Shown here: positions 35,911-44,840 of the stretch, one piece after another | How the letters are laid out: every line of letters begins with the position of its first letter | Numbering within the stretch: the stretch's first letter is position 1 | NCBI RefSeq assembly: GCF_004028095.1 | Contig: NZ_SBHM01000007.1 | Span: forward strand, 558,001-622,000 | Direction: 5' to 3' | DNA length: 64,000 nucleotides | Source of the DNA: Paenarthrobacter ureafaciens | GTDB taxonomy: Bacteria > Actinomycetota > Actinomycetes > Actinomycetales > Micrococcaceae | Program-made: the position numbers and the translations under genes | The notes under the pieces: model-generated | The model's database searches: none | The model's input: the letters and a program-made list of their open reading frames with translations, nothing else | Told to the model about the DNA's origin: nothing

Positions 35911-37010
35911 TACACTGACGCCTTCGCCATCGCCTCTTTCAGTGCGCCGAGCACCAACGTTACTGATGCGCTGTTGGCGTTGGGGCCCATCATGCCGATC
36001 CGCCAGACGGTGTCCGTGTATTCACCAACACCCGCGCCGATTTCCATGCTGGAGTGCTCCAAAAGGTAAGCGCGGACGGCAGCCGAGTTGACGCCGTCGG
36101 GCACTTTGACAGTGGTGAGGCTCGGCAGCCGGGCTCCTTCGGCGGCGAAGAGCTCGAGGCCCATCTCCTGCAAACCTTCCTGGAGCGCGGCCCCGGCAGC
36201 GCGGTGGCGGGCCTGTACGACGTCGAGCCCCTCGGCCAGGATGCGGTCCAGCGCCGCTTCGAGACCCGCGATCATGGTTACCGGCGCCGTGTGATGGTAG
36301 GTCCTCGATCCGGAAGCTGCTCCTACGTAACCGCCGAGCAGACCGATGTCCAGGTACCAGGAGCGCGGATCCTTGACGCGACGTTCGAAGGCGCGGTCCG
36401 AGACCGTGAACGGGGAGAGGCCCGGCGGCACGCCGAGGCATTTCTGGGTTCCGGCATATCCGACGTCGATGCCCCAGTCGTCTGCCAAAAGCTCAAGGCC
36501 GCCGATGGACGTGACAGCGTCGGTAATCAGGAGCGCGTCTCCTTTGCCTGCCCCGAGGGCGGCGATGTCGGACTGTACCCCCACGGAAGTCTCCGCATGC
36601 ACAGCCGCGATGACTTTCGGGTTGGGGTGGGCGGACAACACCCGGTCAGCGTCCACCGGCTGGCCCCACTCATGCTCCACCCTGACCACGGTGGCACCGC
36701 AACGCCGGGCAACCTCGCACATTCGGGCACCGAAGAGTCCGTTCACCGCAATGACTGCCACGTCGCCGTCGGACACGGTGTTCACGAAGGCCGCTTCCAT
36801 GCCGCCCGAGCCCGTGGCGCTCAACGGAAGGGTCCGGGCGTTCGAGGTTCCCCAGACCGTACGGAGACCCTCGCAGACCCGGTCGAGGCGCTCGATGAAC
36901 ACAGGGTCCAGATGCCCCAGCACGGGCCAGGAAAGAGCGGCCATCGCTTCCGGGTAGCAGTTGCTCGGACCGGGGCCGAACAGGAATCTGGAAGTCAGGA
37001 TCTGGGGCAT
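35910..37010 (-). CDS. pucG: Alanine/ureidoglycine-glyoxylate aminotransferase
   Basis: 366 residues of class V aminotransferases. The PLP lysine is in YAGTQKCLGVPPGLSP near residue 190, with aspartate in LLITDAVTSIGG about 25 residues earlier; the N-terminus (FLFGPGPSNCYPEAM) is the AGXT signature. It transfers an amino group to glyoxylate. In purine-degrading bacteria the PucG variant uses (S)-ureidoglycine. The adjacent glyoxylate, allantoinase and uraDH genes favour that role, but plain alanine- or serine-glyoxylate transamination cannot be excluded. Confidence 0.82.
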   Translation of the reverse strand: MPQILTSRFLFGPGPSNCYPEAMAALSWPVLGHLDPVFIERLDRVCEGLRTVWGTSNARTLPLSATGSGGMEAAFVNTVSDGDVAVIAVNGLFGARMCEVARRCGATVVRVEHEWGQPVDADRVLSAHPNPKVIAAVHAETSVGVQSDIAALGAGKGDALLITDAVTSIGGLELLADDWGIDVGYAGTQKCLGVPPGLSPFTVSDRAFERRVKDPRSWYLDIGLLGGYVGAASGSRTYHHTAPVTMIAGLEAALDRILAEGLDVVQARHRAAGAALQEGLQEMGLELFAAEGARLPSLTTVKVPDGVNSAAVRAYLLEHSSMEIGAGVGEYTDTVWRIGMMGPNANSASVTLVLGALKEAMAKASV

Positions 37011-37118
37011 GGAGCAACTCCTTCAACGCAGTTGATGGCCATTCTGCCGCAGCCGGTTGCGTGGAGCGAGCAGCAGGCGCCCTGAAGCGCGGCGCGCGGT
37101 CCCGCACCGGCCACAAAT

Positions 37119-37140
37119 GATAAGGTTACTCACTATTATC
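37119..37140. promoter_or_regulatory. Inverted repeat upstream of PAP2 gene
   Basis: GATAA and TTATC flank 12 bp (GATAAGGTTACTCACTATTATC), about 35 bp before the PAP2 ATG. An AT-rich palindrome in this GC-rich setting may be an operator or overlap the -10 box. Confidence 0.35.
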
Positions 37141-37173
37141 AAGTCCACCCCCGCCGAGCCGAAGAGGACGAAG

Positions 37174-38004
37174 ATGACCACTGAGGGACGAGAGTCGCAG
37201 GACCACGGCGTCCGCGGAGAAGTCCGGCAAGACCGTTATGTGGCCGGGCAGGACCTGACGCGGTGGAAAAGCCCGGTCGGTCAACTCATGGCTGCCACGG
37301 CCCAGCGCATCACGACGTTCCTCGGCCCGTATGCCGCACTGGTCATCACCCTGGTCATCGGACTCCTCATCTCCGTTGCCCTGATTGTCACTTTCGGCGA
37401 GGTCTACGAATCAGTGACCGAAGCGGACGGCGTGGCCGGCCTGGACCATCCTGTCCTCGACGCGGCGAAGTCCTTCCGGTCCCCCGCCTTGGATGCAGCC
37501 ACCACGGCCTACACAAACGTCGGCGGAACGGTGGGAATGCCGTTGATCGCCGTTGGCATCATGATCTTCCTGGCCACCAAGCGGAAGTCGTGGACGCCGG
37601 TCATCCTGATGCTGGCCGCCGGACTTGGCTCCTTGCTCCTGACAGTCGCCGGGAAGCCCCTCTTCGGCAGGACCCGCCCGGACCTCAGCGACGCCATTCC
37701 TCCGTTTGAACACTCGCCGTCATTCCCCAGCGGGCACTCATTGAACTCGATCGTGATCGCCGGAATCGTGGCATACCTGGTCATCCTGCGCTTGAAGAGC
37801 AAGAGGGCGCGCATACTGACGATCGTGATCGCGTCCGTTTTCTCGCTGACCATGGGGTTGAGCCGCGTCTATCTGGGCCATCATTGGCTTACCGACGTGC
37901 TGGCTGCGTGGGCGCTGGGCATCGCGTGGCTGTCGCTGGTCATCATGGCGCATCGCCTCTATCTCACGGTGAGGACGCGGCACCACCAAGAGGCAGCGTC
38001 TTGA
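37174..38004 (+). CDS. PAP2-family membrane phosphatase
   Basis: 276 residues from ATG 37174 (GAGGACGAAG upstream). The three PAP2 motifs are present: KPLFGRTRPD, SFPSGHSL, and GLSRVYLGHHWLTDVLAAW, carrying the conserved Lys/Arg, His and Arg/His/Asp residues. About five or six membrane helices. It probably dephosphorylates an undecaprenyl or phosphatidyl lipid at the outer face of the membrane. Confidence 0.9.
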   Translation: MTTEGRESQDHGVRGEVRQDRYVAGQDLTRWKSPVGQLMAATAQRITTFLGPYAALVITLVIGLLISVALIVTFGEVYESVTEADGVAGLDHPVLDAAKSFRSPALDAATTAYTNVGGTVGMPLIAVGIMIFLATKRKSWTPVILMLAAGLGSLLLTVAGKPLFGRTRPDLSDAIPPFEHSPSFPSGHSLNSIVIAGIVAYLVILRLKSKRARILTIVIASVFSLTMGLSRVYLGHHWLTDVLAAWALGIAWLSLVIMAHRLYLTVRTRHHQEAAS

Positions 38005-38053
38005 CACCGGCCCAAGAACTCGGCTTCACTTATTACGTATGCTGAAATAACAG

Positions 38054-38068
38054 TTCCATGATGCGGAA
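38054..38068. promoter_or_regulatory. Candidate operator upstream of uraD
   Basis: TTCCATGATGCGGAA shares TTCCA, the GC before GGAA and the N7 spacing with the palindrome before hyi. A further inverted repeat, GGAAGC-N6-GCTTCC, follows at 38072-38089. Together they suggest a purine-catabolic regulator site. Confidence 0.45.
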
Positions 38069-38162
38069 GCTGGAAGCAATACGGCTTCCTCCTGCCCAAC
38101 AAGCAGGAGTTCCGCATAGCCCACACCATGGATGCCAGCATTAACACGAGGATGACACAAGC

Positions 38163-38672
38163 ATGGAGCTTGCAGTATTCAACAGTGTTGGACGCGACGA
38201 GGCCATCAAGGCCCTGACCCCCTGCCTGGATATCAGCCGCTGGGTGGAAACAATCGTCGACGCCCGACCCTTCGCGAGCGTCGACGAACTGCTCCGCACG
38301 GCGAACCAGGCCGCCGATCCGTTCAGCCCCCAAGAGGTCGAATCCGCCCTTGCCCACCACCCCAGGATCGGCGAGCGGCCCAAGGCACAAACAACCGAAG
38401 CGGCCATGTCCCGGTCCGAGCAAGCCGGCGTGGACCCCAACGACGACGGCACAGCAGCCGCGCTGGCGGAAGGGAACCGCGCCTACGAGGAAAAGTTCGG
38501 CAGGGTCTTCCTGATCCGCGCGGCGGGACGCAGCGCCAAGGAAATCCTGTCCTCACTGCAGGAGCGCCTCACCCACACCCCTGAACAAGAAGACACAATT
38601 GTGGCTGAGCAACTCCGCGAGATCGCACTGCTGCGCCTCTCCGGACTCGTCAGCGAAGGAGCCAACGCATGA
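38163..38672 (+). CDS. uraD: 2-oxo-4-hydroxy-4-carboxy-5-ureidoimidazoline decarboxylase
   Basis: 169 residues. The catalytic histidine is in LAHHPRIGER near residue 65, the family signature; RAAGRSAKEILSSLQERL is the conserved C-terminal helix. It converts OHCU to (S)-allantoin, the last step from urate. It overlaps uraH by 4 bp. No uricase gene follows, unlike many actinobacterial clusters. Confidence 0.93.
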   Translation: MELAVFNSVGRDEAIKALTPCLDISRWVETIVDARPFASVDELLRTANQAADPFSPQEVESALAHHPRIGERPKAQTTEAAMSRSEQAGVDPNDDGTAAALAEGNRAYEEKFGRVFLIRAAGRSAKEILSSLQERLTHTPEQEDTIVAEQLREIALLRLSGLVSEGANA

Positions 38673-39010
38673 GCGTTTCACAGGTAACAACGCACATCCT
38701 CGACACCGGTTCCGGCCGCCCGGCGGCGGGTGTTGCCGTCGTACTCTACGTCCGCGAAGGCGAGAACTGGACGCTGGTCGGCAAGGGCCAAACCGATGCC
38801 GATGGCCGTATCAAGGACCTCGGACCGGAGCGCATTCCGGGCGGGGCGTACCGCCTGAATTTTGCGACGGGCGCCTACTACGACGGTCTGGGCATTGAGA
38901 CGTTCTTCCCGGAAGTGGACCTGAACTTCACGGTCTCCGACGCCGGCGAGCACTACCACGTGCCGCTGCTCCTGAGCCCGTTCGCATTCTCCACGTATCG
39001 CGGCAGCTGA
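38669..39010 (+). CDS. uraH: 5-hydroxyisourate hydrolase
   Basis: 113 residues, a transthyretin-like protein. N-terminal VTTHILDTGSGRPA supplies the active-site histidine, and the protein ends in the diagnostic YRGS. It hydrolyses 5-hydroxyisourate to OHCU, the substrate of the gene before it. ATGA overlap with uraD. Confidence 0.95.
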   Translation: MSVSQVTTHILDTGSGRPAAGVAVVLYVREGENWTLVGKGQTDADGRIKDLGPERIPGGAYRLNFATGAYYDGLGIETFFPEVDLNFTVSDAGEHYHVPLLLSPFAFSTYRGS

Positions 39011-39023
39011 CCCGGCGCCGAGT

Positions 39024-39070
39024 TGACAGTTAATGCCCATGTTTCCCGCAAACATGGGCATTAACTGTCA
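39024..39070. terminator. Perfect 21-bp stem hairpin after uraH
   Basis: TGACAGTTAATGCCCATGTTT and its exact reverse complement enclose a 5-nt CCCGC loop. It lacks a T-run. It may stop or process the uraDH transcript, or be another dispersed palindrome. Confidence 0.65.
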
Positions 39071-39099
39071 CTTCGGCGAGGAACGGTAGGCTGGAAGGC

Positions 39100-39447
39100 A
39101 TGGCTTCCGAGGACACCAACCCCACCCCCAGCAACGAATCACCCGCCCGCCGCGACGTCACGGTCCGCCGGGCACCAAAGTTCGTCCCCTTCATGATCCT
39201 CGGAGCAATCGTCGGTGCAATCGTCGCCGCCATCATCGCTTTCAGCCGCCCCGCCGATCCCGAATTCGACGCCCCCACGGTCTTCGGATTCTTCCTCGTA
39301 GCCTGCGCCGGCGGCGGCGTGATCCTCTTCTCCATCCTCGCGCTCATCCTCGACCGCCTCAGCGTCAAGCGCGCAGAGCGGGCTGTGGTGGAAGCCGTTC
39401 CGGACTCGGTTCCGGACGAAGGACCAGAGCACGACGGCGACCGCTAA
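39100..39447 (+). CDS. Conserved actinobacterial membrane protein
   Basis: 115 residues. A polar N-terminus (NPTPSNESPARRD) precedes two membrane helices (FMILGAIVGAIVAAIIAFS; FFLVACAGGGVILFSILAL), and the tail is charged. It sits upstream of purF, as it does in related actinobacteria. No function known. Confidence 0.8.
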   Translation: MASEDTNPTPSNESPARRDVTVRRAPKFVPFMILGAIVGAIVAAIIAFSRPADPEFDAPTVFGFFLVACAGGGVILFSILALILDRLSVKRAERAVVEAVPDSVPDEGPEHDGDR

Positions 39448-39603
39448 GGGACGCAGCCAGGGCACCTTTTCATGGGGAGCCACTGTGACACGCGCCGCAT
39501 TTGGCGGACAAATCGCCTGATCGCGCAAGGAAACAGGCCCGGCCGCGTGGTCACAAAACCGGAGCGGGAACTTACCACGGCCGCAACATGAGACAATCGA
39601 CCA

Positions 39604-41247
39604 GTGGCACGTGGCGACGGAAAACTTTCTCATGATCTTCTTCCCGGCGAAAAGGGCCCCCAGGACGCTTGTGGCGTCTTCGGGGTGTGGGCTCCTGGCG
39701 AAGAGGTAGCAAAACTTACCTATTACGGGCTGTATGCGCTGCAGCACCGCGGACAAGAGTCGGCTGGTATTGCTACCAGTGACGGCAAGCGCATCAATGT
39801 CTACAAGGACATGGGTCTTGTGTCCCAGGTCTTCGACGAGACAACCCTCAATACCCTCACCGGGCACCTCGCAGTGGGACACTGCCGGTACTCCACCACG
39901 GGTGCCAGTCACTGGGCCAACGCGCAGCCCACCCTGGGCGCAACCGCAACCGGCACGGTGGCCTTGGCTCACAACGGCAACCTGACCAACACCGCTGAGC
40001 TCCGGGAAATGATCCTGCAGCGCAACGACGGCCAGCTGACCGGTGAAATGAAGCAGGGCAACACCTCGGACACCGCCTTGGTGACGGCTTTGCTGGAAGG
40101 CGAAGAGGGCAAGACCCTGGAGCAGACCGCTTTGGAGCTGCTCCCCAAGATCAAGGGCGGCTTCTGCTTCGTCTTCATGGACGAAGGCACCCTCTACGCT
40201 GCGCGTGACACGTACGGAATCCGTCCCCTCTGCCTTGGCCGTTTGGACCGGGGGTGGGTTGTGGCCTCGGAACAGTCCGGCCTGGCCACTGTTGGTGCGA
40301 GCTTCATCCGTGAGATCGAGCCCGGTGAGTTCATCGCGATCGACGAGGACGGCGTCCGCTCCCAGCGCTTCGCGGAGGCCACCCCGGCCGGCTGTGTCTT
40401 CGAGTACGTCTATCTGGCCCGCCCCGACGCCGCCATCGCAGGCCGCTCGGTGTACGAGTCCCGTGTTGAGATGGGCCGCCAGCTGGCCCGCGAGAACACG
40501 CACGAGGCGGACCTCGTCATTCCCGTCCCCGAGTCCGGCACCCCGGCAGCGGTTGGCTACGCCGAACAGTCCGGCATCCCGTTCGCGCACGGCTTCGTGA
40601 AGAACGCCTACGTGGGCCGCACGTTCATCCAGCCTTCGCAGACCCTGCGCCAACTGGGCATCCGCCTCAAGCTCAACGCCCTGGAATCGGTGATTCGCGG
40701 CAAGCGCGTCGTGGTGGTCGACGACTCGATCGTCCGTGGCAACACGCAGCGTGCCATCGTCCGGATGCTGCGCGAGGCCGGCGCCAAGGAAGTCCACGTC
40801 AAGATTTCCTCCCCGCCCGTCCAGTGGCCGTGCTTCTACGGCATCGACTTCGCCTCCCGCGCAGAATTGATCGCCAACGGAGCCACCATCGATGAGATCT
40901 CGCAGGCAATCGGCGCGGACTCCTTGGCATACATTTCCGAGGACGGCATGATCGGGGCAACACAACAGCCCCGCGAACGCCTCTGCACGGCCTGCTTCAC
41001 CGGCAGGTACCCCATCGAGCTGCCGCACGCGGACAAGCTGGGCAAGAACCTGCTGGAACGCACCGATCTTGGCGGGCTTGCGCCTGCTGAGCCCACTGCC
41101 GAAGCTGCCACCGATCCGGCCTCCACCGAGGATCCCGCCGAGAAATCGGGTGCCACCGGCTGCGACCCGGGACCGGATGCCGAATTCGAGAACCTCCTGA
41201 CCGACGCTGATCGTTTGACCGACGCCGACAAGAAAGAGTCCGTATGA
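39604..41247 (+). CDS. purF: Amidophosphoribosyltransferase
   Basis: 547 residues from GTG 39604. The glutaminase nucleophile is the cysteine of QDACGVFGVW (C23), preceded by a short propeptide. RGQESAGIAT and HNGNLTN mark the Ntn domain; the PRPP-binding loop is VVVVDDSIVRGNTQRAIV. First committed step of purine synthesis. A C-terminal acidic extension of about 50 residues (SAPTAEAATDPASTE-like) goes beyond the core. Stop overlaps purM by 4 bp. Confidence 0.96.
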   Translation: MARGDGKLSHDLLPGEKGPQDACGVFGVWAPGEEVAKLTYYGLYALQHRGQESAGIATSDGKRINVYKDMGLVSQVFDETTLNTLTGHLAVGHCRYSTTGASHWANAQPTLGATATGTVALAHNGNLTNTAELREMILQRNDGQLTGEMKQGNTSDTALVTALLEGEEGKTLEQTALELLPKIKGGFCFVFMDEGTLYAARDTYGIRPLCLGRLDRGWVVASEQSGLATVGASFIREIEPGEFIAIDEDGVRSQRFAEATPAGCVFEYVYLARPDAAIAGRSVYESRVEMGRQLARENTHEADLVIPVPESGTPAAVGYAEQSGIPFAHGFVKNAYVGRTFIQPSQTLRQLGIRLKLNALESVIRGKRVVVVDDSIVRGNTQRAIVRMLREAGAKEVHVKISSPPVQWPCFYGIDFASRAELIANGATIDEISQAIGADSLAYISEDGMIGATQQPRERLCTACFTGRYPIELPHADKLGKNLLERTDLGGLAPAEPTAEAATDPASTEDPAEKSGATGCDPGPDAEFENLLTDADRLTDADKKESV

Positions 41248-42398
41248 CCTCCGCATCCCCTGCCGGAACCCCTGAGAACGCCTCCGGCATCACCTACGCT
41301 TCGGCGGGTGTCGACGTCGAAGCGGGAGACCGCGCAGTCGAGCTCATGAAGGACGCCGTCAAGGCGACCCACAACGCCTCGGTGATTGGCGGCGTCGGCG
41401 GTTTTGCCGGCCTGTATGACGTCTCCAAGCTGCTGACCTACAAGAAGCCGCTGCTGGCCACGTCCACCGACGGCGTAGGCACCAAGGTCGCCATCGCGCA
41501 GGCCATGGACATCCACGACACCATCGGTTACGACCTCGTGGGCATGGTTGTGGACGACATCGTGGTGGTGGGTGCAGAACCCCTCTACATGACCGACTAC
41601 ATCGCATGCGGCAAGGTTGTCCCCGAGCGCATCGCTGACATCGTCCGCGGCATCGCTTCCGCCTGCTCCGTTGCCGGCACGGCACTGGTGGGCGGCGAAA
41701 CCGCCGAGCACCCGGGCCTGCTGGGCGAGCACGAATACGACGTCGCAGGCGCCGCAACCGGCGTCGTCGAAGCCGACGCCCTGCTCGGCCCGGACCGCGT
41801 CCGCGCCGGGGACGTAGTGATCGGCATGGCCTCCTCCGGCCTCCACTCCAACGGCTACTCGCTGGTCCGCCGCGTCATCAACCACGCAGGCTGGGCACTG
41901 GACCGCCAGGTTTCCGAGCTCGGCCGCACCTTGGGCGAGGAGCTCCTGGAGCCGACCCGCGTCTACGCAGCCGACTGCCTGGACCTGGCCCGCACCTTTC
42001 CGGTGACGGCAGGGGCGGCTGTCCACGGCTTCAGCCACGTCACCGGTGGCGGCCTCGCCGCCAACCTGGCCCGCGTTCTTCCGCAGGGCCTTGTTGCCAC
42101 GGTTGACCGCGCCACGTGGGAACTTCCCGCGATCTTCAAGCTCGTTTCCGAGCTGGGCAACGTCCCGCTGGCCGATCTCGAGCGCACGCTGAACCTCGGC
42201 GTCGGAATGGTTGCGATCGTTTCTCCGGAAGCTGCCGACGCCGCAGTCGCCCGCCTTAACGAGCGCGGACTCCCCTCCTGGGTCATGGGCACGGTTGCAG
42301 AGAACTCGGATTCGATCGACAAGACCGGCCCGGATTACGTACAGGGCGCAAAGGGCGTCGACGGCGGCGCTGTCCGTTTGGTGAACGCCTACGCCTAA
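41244..42398 (+). CDS. purM: Phosphoribosylformylglycinamidine cyclo-ligase (AIR synthetase)
   Basis: 384 residues. GVGTKVAIAQAMD and DLVGMVVDDIVVVGAEPLYM carry the metal/ATP residues, GGETAEHPG the family signature, and GFSHVTGGGLAANLARVLP the C-terminal glycine loop. It closes the imidazole ring in purine synthesis. Coupled to purF by ATGA; a strong terminator follows. Confidence 0.96.
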   Translation: MTSASPAGTPENASGITYASAGVDVEAGDRAVELMKDAVKATHNASVIGGVGGFAGLYDVSKLLTYKKPLLATSTDGVGTKVAIAQAMDIHDTIGYDLVGMVVDDIVVVGAEPLYMTDYIACGKVVPERIADIVRGIASACSVAGTALVGGETAEHPGLLGEHEYDVAGAATGVVEADALLGPDRVRAGDVVIGMASSGLHSNGYSLVRRVINHAGWALDRQVSELGRTLGEELLEPTRVYAADCLDLARTFPVTAGAAVHGFSHVTGGGLAANLARVLPQGLVATVDRATWELPAIFKLVSELGNVPLADLERTLNLGVGMVAIVSPEAADAAVARLNERGLPSWVMGTVAENSDSIDKTGPDYVQGAKGVDGGAVRLVNAYA

Positions 42399-42422
42399 GC
42401 GGCTTATCGCCTCACACACAGG

Positions 42423-42454
42423 GCGGCCCGGCAGTTTTCGAACTGCCGGGCCGC
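42423..42454 (+). terminator. Terminator after purM
   Basis: GCGGCCCGGCAGTT and AACTGCCGGGCCGC form a perfect 14-bp stem closed by a stable TTCG tetraloop. Confidence 0.8.
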
Positions 42455-42464
42455 TCCGCGTTCC

Positions 42465-42530
42465 CCCAACTAAGTAGCATTAGTGCGCGTTTTCAGCGAT
42501 CAAAACGCGCACTAATGCGACCTAGTTGGG
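42465..42530. repeat. 66-bp palindromic repeat, copy 2
   Basis: Same length and ends as the copy at 22863 (CCCAACTAAGTAGCA to CGACCTAGTTGGG), with AGTGCGCGTTTT/AAAACGCGCACT arms. Only the loop differs clearly. It supplies the last codons and stop of the VOC gene on the minus strand. Confidence 0.85.
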
Positions 42531-43304
42531 TGGGAGGACCTGGATCAAGCTCAGGACGCCGCCTTGGGGATCCATGATGGTGGCTAGGCAGCCCTCTTCG
42601 GGTTGGTCCTCGGGCTCCACCAGCACGGTCCCTCCGGCAGCGATCACGGTGTCCACGGCCTTTGTCACGTCCGAGACCCCGAAGTAGACCTGCCAGCCGG
42701 CCTCATCGCCATCTTCGGCAGGGACAATCCCTGCCACCTCGTTACCGTTAACGATCAGCGTCGAGTAGCTGCCGCCGTCTTCCTGCGGGTATTCCGTAAC
42801 GTCATGACCGAAAAGCTCTTGGAAGAATGCGACGGCGGCTTGCGGTTGGGGAGTCAGGAGTTCCGCCCATGCGAAGGCGCCGTGTTCGTTGAAGCGGTGG
42901 CTCCCGCGGTGCGTGCCCGGCTGCCAGATGCCCGTGGTGCCGCCTCCGGGCGGAGCCACGAACGCAAGGACACCGGTGTCGGCAACCTGCTCCGGCCCGA
43001 ATTCGAGCTTGCCGCCGGCATGGACGGCGTCCTCACCGATCTCCTCTGCGTCCCTGGCAGCGAAGTAAATATTCCACTGCCCGGGTGTTCCCGCAGCTTC
43101 CTGCCTCGGATTCTGCGGAGCTATGACAGCCACAAGGTCCTGGCCCAGAAACGCCTGCGCGTAGCGGCGGCCATCGGGCGTGGGCAGGTCCTGGAAGGTC
43201 CAGCCAAACAACGCACCGCAAAAGTCCTTGGCCGCCCCAACATCCCTCGTCTGAAGATCCGCCCAGCACGGCTCCCCGTGGGCGTAGTGGGTCCGGGACG
43301 TCAT
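42522..43304 (-). CDS. VOC-family protein with two glyoxalase-like domains
   Basis: 260 residues made of two repeats: HYAHGEPCWADLQTRDVGAA at the start and FNEHGAFAWAELLTPQPQAA in the middle. These begin the two beta-alpha-beta-beta-beta modules of the glyoxalase/bleomycin-resistance fold. Substrate unknown. It follows a paralogue with a 4-bp overlap. Its C-terminus (VLPPN) is read from the 66-bp palindromic repeat, so insertion of that repeat probably changed its end. Confidence 0.82.
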   Translation of the reverse strand: MTSRTHYAHGEPCWADLQTRDVGAAKDFCGALFGWTFQDLPTPDGRRYAQAFLGQDLVAVIAPQNPRQEAAGTPGQWNIYFAARDAEEIGEDAVHAGGKLEFGPEQVADTGVLAFVAPPGGGTTGIWQPGTHRGSHRFNEHGAFAWAELLTPQPQAAVAFFQELFGHDVTEYPQEDGGSYSTLIVNGNEVAGIVPAEDGDEAGWQVYFGVSDVTKAVDTVIAAGGTVLVEPEDQPEEGCLATIMDPQGGVLSLIQVLPPN

Positions 43305-44083
43305 GCCGGGAGTCCTGCCATGATGCTGACCGCCGCTCCGGCGGGATCCATGAGCACAGCCATTCGCCCGATTCCGGGAACATCGAACGCCGGAGCGATG
43401 ACGTGCCCGCCAAGGTCGACGGCCTGTTGCAGCGCTTGGTCCACGTCCTCCACGTTGAAATAGGTCATCCAGAACGGGAGAAGTCCTTCGATGGGCACCT
43501 TGAGGGCACCGGCAACCGGCCGGCCCTCCACCACGAGGCTGGTGTATTCCCGTTGGTCTCCTGCCGGCCCTGTGCTGCTGGTGCAGCCTGTGACCGCTTC
43601 ATAGAAAGCAACGGCTTTGGGGACGTCATTGGTTTGGAGCTCATTCCAGATCATGGTTCCTGGCTCGTTGATAAGGCCTGAGCCCAGATGGGTTCCGGCC
43701 TCCCAGAAGCCAATTTGCGCGCCCGTGGGATCGGCGGCAAAGAACATCCTTCCGCTGCCGTTCGGCACAGAGTCCGGAGCGACGACGATGGTTCCTCCCG
43801 CGGCCACCGCACGCTCGGCTGCCGCATCTGCCGAGTCCACGGCAAGGTAGTTCGCCCAATAGGAAGGCATGCCCGGAGGCGCATCGGGAAGCTGCTGCAT
43901 CATTCCGGCGACGTACCGGCCCTTCAGCCTGGCCATGTAGTAGGTCAGGCCCTGGCCCACGTCCATGGCTTCAAGTTCCCAACCAAAAAGTTCCCGGTAA
44001 AACTTCTTGGAGACTTCGATGTCGGTGGAAGACAGGTCCACCCAACACGGAGTCCCCTGCTTGTACCGATCAACTTCCGGCAT
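43301..44083 (-). CDS. VOC-family protein, tandem paralogue
   Basis: 260 residues, same two-domain plan as its neighbour: YKQGTPCWVDLSSTDIEVSK opens the first module and LINEPGTMIWNELQTNDVPK the second. Equal length and shared PCW.DL and alike motifs show gene duplication. First gene of a two-gene operon. Function probably metal-dependent binding or modification of a small molecule. Confidence 0.82.
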   Translation of the reverse strand: MPEVDRYKQGTPCWVDLSSTDIEVSKKFYRELFGWELEAMDVGQGLTYYMARLKGRYVAGMMQQLPDAPPGMPSYWANYLAVDSADAAAERAVAAGGTIVVAPDSVPNGSGRMFFAADPTGAQIGFWEAGTHLGSGLINEPGTMIWNELQTNDVPKAVAFYEAVTGCTSSTGPAGDQREYTSLVVEGRPVAGALKVPIEGLLPFWMTYFNVEDVDQALQQAVDLGGHVIAPAFDVPGIGRMAVLMDPAGAAVSIMAGLPA

Positions 44084-44288
44084 GGCTGTCCTTTCCGAGA
44101 ACGTGGCCCCCTCAACCTAGTATCTCCGGTTGTGCTGCCCGCAGCGCGGGAGCCGCGCCGCTTCCGTTGTCCGCATGTGAAGGTAACGTCTCCATCACGG
44201 ATCTCTAATACTAAGGAACCTTATGACAGCGTCTGGAGTGCACGGAAAGAACTCAGGACTACGCACCCACACTCACTGAGGAGAAACC

Positions 44289-44756
44289 ATGACAGCCACG
44301 AACCACCCCGCCCGGACCCGAACAACCATCCAGCGCGCAGCACAAATTGTTGGAGTAGTTTTCCTTCTGGTCGGCATTCTGGGCTTCATCCCCGGAATCA
44401 CCTCCAATTACGACACCATGCAGTTCGCCGGACACACCTCCGAAGCGCTCCTTCTGGGCATCTTCCAGGTCTCAATCCTGCACAACATCGTCCACTTGCT
44501 CTTCGGCGCAGCCGGCTTGCTGATGGCCAAAACACCCGGCCAAGCCCGCAACTACCTCGTCGGTGGCGGCATCATCTACCTGGTGCTCTGGATCTACGGC
44601 CTGCTCATCGGCCAGGATTCGACGGCCAACTTCGTGCCGCTCAACAGCGCCGACAACTGGCTGCACCTGATCCTGGGCATTGGCATGCTGGGCCTCGGCT
44701 TCGGACTCAGCCGCCGCACCACGGACAACCGCACCGGCAACGTCGTGGGCCGGTAG
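44289..44756 (+). CDS. DUF4383-type membrane protein
   Basis: 155 residues with four hydrophobic helices, among them IVGVVFLLVGILGFIPGI and LLFGAAGLLMA. The pattern IPG..SN near the first helix and HNIVHLLFGAAGL in the second matches the DUF4383 family of actinobacteria, of unknown function. GAGGAGAAACC precedes the ATG. Confidence 0.8.
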   Translation: MTATNHPARTRTTIQRAAQIVGVVFLLVGILGFIPGITSNYDTMQFAGHTSEALLLGIFQVSILHNIVHLLFGAAGLLMAKTPGQARNYLVGGGIIYLVLWIYGLLIGQDSTANFVPLNSADNWLHLILGIGMLGLGFGLSRRTTDNRTGNVVGR

Positions 44757-44771
44757 CCTCGCAACGTTCAG

Positions 44772-44815
44772 GGCCCGCCCTTGCGCGCCTCCCACGGGGG
44801 GACGCAGGGCGGGCC
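44772..44815 (+). terminator. Terminator after DUF4383 gene
   Basis: GGCCCGCCCT pairs with AGGGCGGGCC, extended by TGCG/CGCA, around a 16-nt loop, about 15 bp after the stop. Confidence 0.65.
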
Positions 44816-44840
44816 TTGATGCGTTCAAGGACGCTCGACG

